From CAYVXT01 sp964455485 (GTDB taxonomy: Bacteria > Patescibacteriota > Minisyncoccia > Phycocordibacterales > WO2-35-19), in NCBI GenBank assembly GCA_964455485.1, contig CAYVXT010000048.1:1-14078 (forward strand): DNA of 14,078 bases, in the 5' to 3' direction. Shown here in pieces: positions 1-5,095 of this stretch. The translations under genes were made by a program, and so were the position numbers. Within the stretch, counting starts at the first letter, position 1. Each line of letters opens with the position of its first letter. The notes below the pieces were generated by a model. It worked only from the letters and a program-made list of their open reading frames with translations. It was not told where the DNA came from and ran no database searches.

Positions 1-169
1 GCGCTCTTGGAGCGGAGTCAAGTAGGCCACATTTAGTTGCTGGCTCTGCAGGGCTAGCGACGTAGTAAGGCACATCGTTCTGTCCACAGTTAGGCGCTGT
101 GTGGCAGAGTGTGTTGTTGAGTCAAATCCCGGTTGAGCCGGTTCGCAGAAGTTTGCGGACCGGCTCTTT
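1..169 (+). ncRNA. 3' part of a structured non-coding RNA (possibly RNase P RNA)
   Basis: This stretch is much richer in G+C than the AT-rich DNA after it, and no frame stays open across it. It folds into nested hairpins that use many G-U pairs, as expected for RNA. Positions 36-46 pair with 51-61 (11 bp, loop TGCA), and 76-89 pair with 97-111 (14 bp with one bulge). The terminator at 135-169 follows. Two segments resemble the 3' half of type A RNase P RNA. The segment from 10 reads GGAGCGGAGTCAAGTAGG, against GGAGCAAG-CCAAATAGG. The segment near 121 reads GTCAAATCCCGGTTGA, against GACAGAACCCGGCTTA. The near-universal ACAGAA of helix P4 is not intact, so the family name is tentative. The 5' half lies outside the window. 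A structured RNA is fairly likely; rnpB specifically is only one candidate. Confidence 0.5.
135..169 (+). terminator. Intrinsic terminator of the upstream RNA
   Basis: GAGCCGGT (135-142) pairs perfectly with ACCGGCTC (159-166), and the inner CGCA (144-147) pairs with TGCG (154-157) around a short loop. A short T-rich tail follows (TTTAATTTTATTT). It ends the GC-rich RNA segment and marks the change to AT-rich DNA. Confidence 0.8.
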
Positions 170-257
170 AATTTTATTTGAAATTTGGATTTTGATATTT
201 TTTAACTTTCCACTTGCGCCTTTCTACTTTATACTTATTGCATGGATCCTGTAGTAT

Positions 258-371
258 AAAAATGGCATTGAAAAGCTTTTTCAATATCGATTCAATCATA
301 TATAAATGTTTAAATTAAATTACAAATTAATCAAAAAAATGGTGGCTTTTCAAAAAAGCAATGCCATTTTT
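258..371. repeat. 13-bp perfect inverted repeat in the leader of the first gene
   Basis: AAAAATGGCATTG at 258-270 is the exact reverse complement of CAATGCCATTTTT at 359-371, with 88 nt between the arms. The spacer from 170 to 381 is otherwise AT-rich and shows no gene or convincing promoter. The second arm covers the ATG at 361 and ends 10 nt before the preferred start at 382. It could be a regulatory hairpin or a protein-binding site; the function is unknown. Confidence 0.5.
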
Positions 372-381
372 CACTAACAGG

Positions 382-930
382 ATGGACATTTTTGCACACA
401 CGCTCTGGACCAATATGGTCTTTTATAAAAAATATAAAAGGGAACTGCGAAATCGCATGATCGCTGTTTTGTTTGGAGTGCTACCCGATCTTTTTTCTTT
501 TACTCCCGTATTCCTATACTCATTTTTTGCAAGAGAGGGGTTTATGGATTTGATAGGTAAAAATATTTGGGTGATTCGATATGCGGGTGAATCATACAAC
601 TATACTCACAGCATTATATTTTTCTTGTTAGCTGTATTTTGTGTTGGTTTGTATAGGTATTTTTATATGAAAGGCAAATCACTTTTCAAAAAATACGATG
701 CTGGGATAAATGGGCTTTTGTATTGGCCAATGTTTGGATGGCTTTTGCATATTTTGATAGATATCCCAACACACAAAAACTTTTATGAGACCCCATTTCT
801 ATTTCCTATTTCTGACTACAGATTTTCTTATGGCATTTCGTGGGCACACCCGGTCTTTATGGTTATAAATTATAGTGCACTAGCTTTAGTTTATATCTAC
901 TGGTTTTTAGTTTTGCGAAAAAAATCTTAA
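382..930 (+). CDS. Small polytopic membrane protein, DUF457/YdjM-like putative metal-dependent hydrolase
   Basis: A 182-residue protein starting MDIFAHTLWT. It has several hydrophobic segments and histidine/aspartate motifs placed near them: DIFAHTLW at the N-terminus, LPDLFSF, YTHSIIFFLL and GWLLHILIDIPTH. This pattern fits the YdjM/DUF457 membrane proteins called metal-dependent hydrolases, whose substrate and role are not settled. The C-terminus is a last membrane segment ending in RKKS, so it probably faces the cytoplasm. An in-frame ATG at 361 would add seven residues, but it overlaps the inverted-repeat arm, and similar proteins in related genomes begin at MDIFAH. No clear ribosome binding site precedes either start. 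The next gene has its own promoter, so this may be a single-gene transcript. The gene is firm; the family assignment is moderate. Confidence 0.75.
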   Translation: MDIFAHTLWTNMVFYKKYKRELRNRMIAVLFGVLPDLFSFTPVFLYSFFAREGFMDLIGKNIWVIRYAGESYNYTHSIIFFLLAVFCVGLYRYFYMKGKSLFKKYDAGINGLLYWPMFGWLLHILIDIPTHKNFYETPFLFPISDYRFSYGISWAHPVFMVINYSALALVYIYWFLVLRKKS

Positions 931-935
931 GTTTG

Positions 936-944
936 TGGTATAAT
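936..944 (+). promoter_or_regulatory. Extended -10 promoter upstream of lemA
   Basis: TGGTATAAT is a perfect TATAAT hexamer (939-944) with the TGn extension. No good -35 lies at the usual distance; TTGCGA at 913-918 is 20 nt upstream. Transcription would begin near 951, giving a leader of about 23 nt before the ATG at 974. Confidence 0.6.
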
Positions 945-973
945 ACAGAGGTAATTAATCCTAATTTTGGCTT

Positions 974-1531
974 ATGGATATTTCCATTATTTTTCTAATT
1001 TTGATAGCCGTTTTGGTTGTTTGGTTTGTGTTTTCGTACAATCGATTTATTAGACTTGCAAACCAAACAAAAGAAGCTTGGAGTGATATAGAAGTACAAA
1101 TGAAGCGTAGATACGATTTGATACCAAATTTAGTAAATACCGTAAAAGGTTATGCAACACATGAAAGCAATACTTTAGAAAAAGTTGTACAGGCACGAAA
1201 CGCCGCTATGAGCGCTAATACTCCCGCAGAGCATGCAAATGCTGAAAACGTACTTACAAACTCACTAAGGTCTATTTTTGCGCTCTCTGAGAGCTACCCA
1301 GACCTAAAAGCAAACCAAAACTTCCTTGAGCTTCAAAGAGAATTGTCAGATACCGAAAATAAGATCCAGGCTGCAAGACGATTTTATAATACCAATGTTA
1401 GAGATCTAAATACCGCTGTCCAGGTATTTCCGAGCAATCTGGTTGCAAAGATGTTCGGGTTTAGCCAAATGGAATTTTTTGATTTGGACAACGAAGAAGC
1501 TGCCAGGCAGCCTGTGAATGTGCAATTTTAA
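974..1531 (+). CDS. lemA: LemA family protein
   Basis: A 185-residue protein with the LemA layout. There is one N-terminal membrane segment (about residues 4-22) followed by a helical extracytoplasmic domain. Family signatures are clear: YNRFIRLANQTKEAWSDIEV, then RRYDLIPNLVNTVKGYATHE, then YPDLKANQNFLELQREL, then TENKIQAARRFYN, and a C-terminal FPSNLVAKMFGF. LemA proteins are widespread membrane-anchored helical-bundle proteins. Their molecular function is poorly known; in some bacteria they are linked to membrane or envelope stress. No Shine-Dalgarno sequence precedes the ATG, as for most genes here. The Nudix gene follows after 16 nt, so the two are probably co-transcribed from the promoter at 936. 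Confidence 0.95.
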   Translation: MDISIIFLILIAVLVVWFVFSYNRFIRLANQTKEAWSDIEVQMKRRYDLIPNLVNTVKGYATHESNTLEKVVQARNAAMSANTPAEHANAENVLTNSLRSIFALSESYPDLKANQNFLELQRELSDTENKIQAARRFYNTNVRDLNTAVQVFPSNLVAKMFGFSQMEFFDLDNEEAARQPVNVQF

Positions 1532-1547
1532 ACCTAATACAACTGCG

Positions 1548-2042
1548 ATGTCAGGACAATATCCAACTTTTGAAATTGTTATTACCGCTATTGTTGTAAA
1601 CAGTGATGGTAAATATTTGATCACACGTAGGTCAATGAGTAAGAAGCGATTTCCTGGATTTTGGACAGTACCAGGAGGACATTTAGAGCCCGAAGATTAT
1701 CTTTCTAGCTCTAAAGAAACTGAGCATTATTGGTACAATGTTTTAGAAAAAGCGTTGGTGAGAGAAATAAGAGAAGAAGTGGGGATCGAAATTGAAAATA
1801 TCCGTTATGTTACCAGTCTTGCTACTACTCATAAAGACGGCGTACCCTCACTTGTGATTTCATGTTTGGCTGATTATGTAAGTGGCGAAGTTAAACTCCA
1901 AGAGGATGAGACCGATAAGTCTGAATGGGTAAATTTGGATGAGGCAAAAAACTATAATCTGCTGGATGGTATATATGACGAATTGGTAATGGCTGAAAAT
2001 TTTTTAAAGACTGGAAAAATGGGTGATTGGAAAAGGCATTAG
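1548..2042 (+). CDS. Nudix hydrolase with an insertion in the Nudix box
   Basis: A 164-residue Nudix-fold protein. The N-terminal strand (EIVITAIVVNSDGKYLITRR) leads to GFWTVPGGHLEPED and then ALVREIREEVGIEI. The catalytic core R72-E73-x-x-E76-E77-x-G79 is intact. About 14 extra residues (SSSKETEHYWYNVL region) separate the GG half of the box from the REXXEE half, and Asp50 stands where the first conserved Glu is usual. Nudix enzymes hydrolyse nucleoside diphosphates linked to another group; the substrate cannot be told from sequence. An in-frame ATG at 1518 overlaps the end of lemA and would add ten residues without family similarity, so 1548 is preferred. It begins 16 nt after lemA and ends with no visible terminator. 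Confidence 0.88.
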   Translation: MSGQYPTFEIVITAIVVNSDGKYLITRRSMSKKRFPGFWTVPGGHLEPEDYLSSSKETEHYWYNVLEKALVREIREEVGIEIENIRYVTSLATTHKDGVPSLVISCLADYVSGEVKLQEDETDKSEWVNLDEAKNYNLLDGIYDELVMAENFLKTGKMGDWKRH

Positions 2043-2090
2043 AAAATAAAAAAATTAACATTACTAGTAGATTGCATAAAGTTACACGTA

Positions 2091-2096
2091 TATAAT
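2091..2096 (+). promoter_or_regulatory. Possible -10 box upstream of the glutaredoxin gene
   Basis: A perfect TATAAT lies in the 88-nt AT-rich gap after the Nudix gene, 34 nt before the ATG at 2131. The nearest -35-like hexamer, TTGCAT at 2072-2077, is only 13 nt away, so the promoter is uncertain. Confidence 0.35.
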
Positions 2097-2130
2097 TACC
2101 CTTTCAATTATCAGATTTAATTAAATAAAT

Positions 2131-2388
2131 ATGCCAAATGATGTAAAAATATATTCCACTCCAACATGTCATTTCTGCCACCTCGCCAAAGATTTTTTCA
2201 CCGAGAAGGGTATTAAATATACTGATTATGATGTTTTGGCTGATGTTGAAAAAAGAAAAGAAATGTTTGATAAGAGCGGACAAATGGGAGTACCGGTTAT
2301 CATGATAGATGATCACATAATTATAGGGTTTGATCAGCCACAAATCGAATCCATTCTTTCTAAGCGAAATATGAAAATGGCTGCTTAA
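2131..2388 (+). CDS. Glutaredoxin-like thiol oxidoreductase
   Basis: An 85-residue thioredoxin-fold protein of glutaredoxin size. The redox motif is C13-H-F-C16 within YSTPTCHFCHLAKDFF. The cis-proline loop is GVPVIMID, and the C-terminal GFDQPQIESIL matches the glutathione/target-binding helix of the NrdH/YruB-like group. It likely reduces disulfides in the cytoplasm. Whether its electron donor is glutathione or thioredoxin reductase cannot be decided from sequence. The upstream DNA is AT-rich (AAATAAATATG) with no Shine-Dalgarno sequence. The next gene starts 7 nt after its stop, indicating an operon. Confidence 0.92.
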   Translation: MPNDVKIYSTPTCHFCHLAKDFFTEKGIKYTDYDVLADVEKRKEMFDKSGQMGVPVIMIDDHIIIGFDQPQIESILSKRNMKMAA

Positions 2389-2395
2389 ATTAAAT

Positions 2396-2641
2396 ATGTC
2401 ACCTGAAGAAAGAGAAATGCTAAAAAAGACTCTTGAGCTTTCTCAAGAGAACAACAAAATGCTTCATTCTATAAAGAGGCAGATGCTTTTTGGTAGAATC
2501 ATAAGGATTGTATATTGGGTTATAATTATTGGGGCTGCAGTCGGTGCTTATTACTACATTGAACCCTATCTCGATGGGGCTATAGGTGCTTATGGGTCTG
2601 TAAAGGGCGATTTGCAGAGTTTTGGAGATTTGTTCAGATAA
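2396..2641 (+). CDS. Small single-pass membrane protein, unknown function
   Basis: An 81-residue protein. The N-terminal part (about 1-32) is charged and probably a helical coil (EEREMLKKTLELSQENNKML). One membrane segment follows (about 36-55, IVYWVIIIGAAVGAYYYI), then a short C-terminal tail. Small proteins of this shape are common in Parcubacteria-like genomes but have no assigned role. It starts 7 nt after the glutaredoxin stop, so the two are probably translated from one mRNA. No Shine-Dalgarno sequence is visible. The operon tie and plausible topology support a real gene; the function is unknown. Confidence 0.8.
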   Translation: MSPEEREMLKKTLELSQENNKMLHSIKRQMLFGRIIRIVYWVIIIGAAVGAYYYIEPYLDGAIGAYGSVKGDLQSFGDLFR

Positions 2642-2658
2642 TGTTATAAAGTATAAGC

Positions 2659-2673
2659 GCTGAGACAGCTCAG
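2659..2673 (+). repeat. Copy of the 5' end of tRNA-Phe
   Basis: GCTGAGACAGCTCAG matches the first 15 nt of the tRNA-Phe at 2756-2770 at 14 of 15 positions (C2666 against T2763), 97 nt upstream. After this point the sequence diverges into GC-rich hairpins and cannot fold as a tRNA. It looks like a tRNA fragment or the remnant of a duplication. Confidence 0.65.
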
Positions 2674-2719
2674 CCCTGACGTGCTACGCGGTCGGGGAGC
2701 CGACTAAAGCGTCGGTTTT
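2674..2719 (+). terminator. Two adjacent GC-rich hairpins, possible terminator
   Basis: CCCTGAC (2674-2680) pairs with GTCGGGG (2691-2697). Directly after it, GCCGAC (2699-2704) pairs with GTCGGT (2711-2716) around TAAAGC. The tail TTTTGGTT is a weak U-tract. The hairpins could end the glutaredoxin/membrane protein transcript, or be part of the tRNA-associated repeat that starts at 2659. Confidence 0.45.
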
Positions 2720-2747
2720 GGTTAAAGTACTTAGCGTATTGTAAAAT
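2718..2747 (+). promoter_or_regulatory. Possible promoter of tRNA-Phe
   Basis: TTGGTT (2718-2723) is followed after 18 nt by TAAAAT (2742-2747), which ends 8 nt before the tRNA. Both hexamers are imperfect. The location is right for a tRNA promoter, but the match is modest. Confidence 0.35.
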
Positions 2748-2755
2748 TTAATAAT

Positions 2756-2828
2756 GCTGAGATAGCTCAGTTGGTAGAGCATTCCCCTGAAGAGGGAAGG
2801 GTCGCCGGTTCGAACCCGGCTCTCAGCA
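2756..2828 (+). tRNA. tRNA-Phe (anticodon GAA)
   Basis: A complete 73-nt cloverleaf. The acceptor is GCTGAGA with TCTCAGC, and the D arm is GCTC/GAGC with AGTTGGTA. The anticodon stem TTCCC/GGGAA holds the loop CTGAAGA with anticodon GAA. The T arm is GCCGG-TTCGAAC-CCGGC, and the discriminator is A2828. The next bases are CCC, so the CCA end is not encoded. The pyrD-like start codon follows within 4 or 22 nt, so the two are almost certainly on one primary transcript. Confidence 0.97.
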
Positions 2829-2850
2829 CCCGATGATTCTTTCGAGAGTA

Positions 2851-3933
2851 ATGGCGCTCTTATATAAAGGTCTTTTAAAACCTATATTTTTCCAGTTTGA
2901 TCCAGAGTTTGTTCATGACCGAATAGTATTTATAGGGTCGATTATTGGACGCAATAGGTGGCTAAAAGGTGCGGTCAGATCTTTTTCGTATTCAAATACT
3001 TCTTTAAATCAAGAACTTTTTGGGATTCATTTTAAAAATCCGGTTGGATTATCTGCTGGGTTTGATAAAGACGGTAAGATGTTTGGTGTGATGGGAAGTA
3101 TTGGTTTTGGTTTTGCAGAGGTGGGTACGGTGACATACAAGTCATATGTAGGCAATCCAACACCAAGACTATTGAGACTCCCTAAATCTAAGGGGCTGGT
3201 CGTTTATTATGGGTTGAAAAATGAAGGGTCTAAAGCTGTAATAGAGCGCTTAAAAAACACAAAACAAGACATACCCCAGGTTATTTCAATAGGGAGAACT
3301 AATTCGAAAGAGACTGCGTGTTTCGAGGATGGGCTTGAGGATTTTATAAACGGTATAAAGGAATTCAATAACTCTAATGTGGGTAATGTGTATGAAATAA
3401 ACATTTCATGTCCAAATACTTATGGAGGTGAGCCTTTTACTGATGCAAGTAGTTTAAATTTATTACTGAGTAGAGTTGCTGAATTAAATATAAATAAACC
3501 TATTTTTATAAAGATGCCAATCAATTTAGATTGGGATAAGTTTAAGGAGCTTGTTGATGTAGCCATAAAATATAAGGTAGATGCCCTTGTGATAGGAAAC
3601 TTGAATAAAAATAGGGATGGCTTGTTGGATAAAATTCCTCAAAACATTAAAGGTAATATTAGTGGTAAACCTACTGAAATACTTTCAAACTACCTCATCA
3701 AGCAAACCTATAAGTATGCAGGTGATAAGATAAAAATAGTCGGTGTTGGGGGGATATTTTCTGCAGAAGACACATATAAAAAAATAAAACTAGGAGCTTC
3801 TTTGGTAGAAATTATAACTGGAATGATATTTGAAGGGCCGCAGCTAGTTGGTCAAATAAACAAAAAACTTGCTTACATGTTGAAAGAAGACGGATTTAAA
3901 AATATTAGTGAAGCAATCGGTATTGATGCTTAA
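2851..3933 (+). CDS. pyrD: Dihydroorotate dehydrogenase, class 2-like
   Basis: A TIM-barrel flavoenzyme (360 residues from 2851, 366 from the ATG at 2833) that would oxidise dihydroorotate to orotate in pyrimidine synthesis. The N-terminal membrane-associating helices and FDPEFVHD are typical of class 2 (quinone-linked) enzymes. So are NPVGLSAGFDKDG, FGFAEVGTVTYKSYVGNPTP and the FMN-phosphate loop GVGGIFSAEDTYKKI with ITGMIFEGP. Unusually, the catalytic loop reads NISCPN, so Cys stands where class 2 has Ser. The segment normally LINRMGFNN reads LVVYYGLKN, losing an orotate-contacting Asn. Start 2851 is preferred because its N-terminus has family length and CGAGAG lies just upstream. The gene ends by overlapping hsp20 by 4 nt, convergently. 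The fold is certain; the exact activity is less so. Confidence 0.85.
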   Translation: MALLYKGLLKPIFFQFDPEFVHDRIVFIGSIIGRNRWLKGAVRSFSYSNTSLNQELFGIHFKNPVGLSAGFDKDGKMFGVMGSIGFGFAEVGTVTYKSYVGNPTPRLLRLPKSKGLVVYYGLKNEGSKAVIERLKNTKQDIPQVISIGRTNSKETACFEDGLEDFINGIKEFNNSNVGNVYEINISCPNTYGGEPFTDASSLNLLLSRVAELNINKPIFIKMPINLDWDKFKELVDVAIKYKVDALVIGNLNKNRDGLLDKIPQNIKGNISGKPTEILSNYLIKQTYKYAGDKIKIVGVGGIFSAEDTYKKIKLGASLVEIITGMIFEGPQLVGQINKKLAYMLKEDGFKNISEAIGIDA

Positions 3934-4385
3934 TTTCCTCTGACTTTGAGTCTTGTAGATCTATTTTTATCTAGTTTTGGAAGCTTTATTATGAGCAAAC
4001 CATGCTTTTCAATTGCTTCTGCTGCGTCAACATCAATTTCTTGAGGTAGTACTATAGTCCTTGAAAATGTGCCCCAGTAAAGCTCACGGTGAAAATAATC
4101 ATCATCAGCAATGGTTCTCTCACTTTCGCGCTTGCCTTTGATTGTTACCATGTCGCGTGATATTGAAACATCAAGATCTTCAGGTCTCACACCTGCCACC
4201 ATGGTTTTTATTACGATTTCATTCTGATTTTGAAATACGTCAACTGATAACTCGCCCTCTTCTGGCTCATTACTTACCCAATTGGCGGCGCTGTTTTCAA
4301 TTTCGTCAACCGCATCTTCAGCCTCCTGTGGTAAGGAAATGGAACCAGTTAATTTTTCAAAGAAAGATCGTTTGTCTTTTGCCAT
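3930..4385 (-). CDS. Small heat-shock protein, Hsp20/alpha-crystallin family
   Basis: A 151-residue ATP-independent holdase chaperone. The alpha-crystallin domain spans about residues 46-137. It has the usual strands: ELSVDVFQNQNEIVIKTMVAGV, VRPEDLDVSISRDMVTIKGKR, the tail-loop FHRELYWGTFSRTIVLP and the ending EKHGLLIIKLPK. A C-terminal L-K-V (146-148) matches the I/V/L-x-I/V/L motif used for oligomer assembly. The N-terminal arm (1-45) is variable and acidic, as is normal. It is the last gene of a minus-strand operon, starting 2 nt after the stop of the prsW-like gene. Its 3' end overlaps the pyrD-like gene by 4 nt with no terminator visible between them. Confidence 0.95.
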   Translation of the reverse strand: MAKDKRSFFEKLTGSISLPQEAEDAVDEIENSAANWVSNEPEEGELSVDVFQNQNEIVIKTMVAGVRPEDLDVSISRDMVTIKGKRESERTIADDDYFHRELYWGTFSRTIVLPQEIDVDAAEAIEKHGLLIIKLPKLDKNRSTRLKVRGN

Positions 4386-4387
4386 AA

Positions 4388-5092
4388 TTAATTTTTTATG
4401 ATTTTAGGTCTTGTCAATTTTACTTTTTCGATCAAGATGAAGAGAAGAATTACCAAGAACCATACTCCGGCAAACACCATAAAGAGTTCACTCCTCACTT
4501 TCATTATAAGCAAATTGAAACATGTGTGCAATATGATTGAAATAATAATTCCTGTGAATAAGAATATTCTTTTAATATTTTTGGTTTTGTAATAAGAAAT
4601 TCCAAGCATGATACCTATAGCAGCTGAAGATGCAACATGTAAAAGTGTTGCTCCTAAAAATCTCGAATTTCCGGTAATAATTGTTTCAGAAAACTGTCCA
4701 ACATCAATCAGGTTCGATAAAAATAAAGCGTTTTCTAAGGCTGAAAAACCAAGTGCAGCAGTGATCATGTATATCACGGTGTCTATTGGTTCGTCTGCAT
4801 CTTTTCCTGAAAGCGCGGCAGAGTAAGCAGCCATCAGTTTTGCAATTTCTTCAATAGAAGCCCATAAAATCACTGTAATAAGTGTTATTGCGCTTGAGGT
4901 GATTTGTAGCGCGTACCTTTCTAAAGGAAGCACAATAAGTACCGATGCCATCCCGGTTAGAAATACCAACATTAGGCGTACTTTTGGTTCTGGGTGGAGC
5001 CTGTCTTCCTTGAGCCAAAACCAAAGCCAAAAAATCGCAGGCAATACGCCACCTAAAAGCGAAAGGAAAATAGTGTTAAAAATGGGAAGCAT
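4388..5092 (-). CDS. prsW: PrsW-family intramembrane metalloprotease
   Basis: A 234-residue polytopic membrane protein with the PrsW signature. E81-E82 lies in WASIEEIAK, followed by EPIDTVIYMITAALGFSALENALF (Glu120-Asn121), then GATLLHVASSAAIG (His152) and ILHTCFN (His189). The glutamates and histidines lie at membrane-segment ends and are the presumed zinc site. In Bacillus, PrsW cleaves the anti-sigma factor RsiW; related proteins occur in many bacteria without known substrates, and no anti-sigma factor is visible here. It starts 3 nt after the valS stop and ends 2 nt before hsp20, so all three genes form one operon. Linkage to hsp20 suggests a stress context, which is inference. Confidence 0.9.
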   Translation of the reverse strand: MLPIFNTIFLSLLGGVLPAIFWLWFWLKEDRLHPEPKVRLMLVFLTGMASVLIVLPLERYALQITSSAITLITVILWASIEEIAKLMAAYSAALSGKDADEPIDTVIYMITAALGFSALENALFLSNLIDVGQFSETIITGNSRFLGATLLHVASSAAIGIMLGISYYKTKNIKRIFLFTGIIISIILHTCFNLLIMKVRSELFMVFAGVWFLVILLFILIEKVKLTRPKIIKN

Positions 5093-5095
5093 TAT

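Noticed and set aside
3..65. Short open frame at the window start as a protein C-terminus
   Set aside because: The same DNA forms a strong G-U-paired hairpin and the frame has no recognisable protein features, so a structured RNA fits better.
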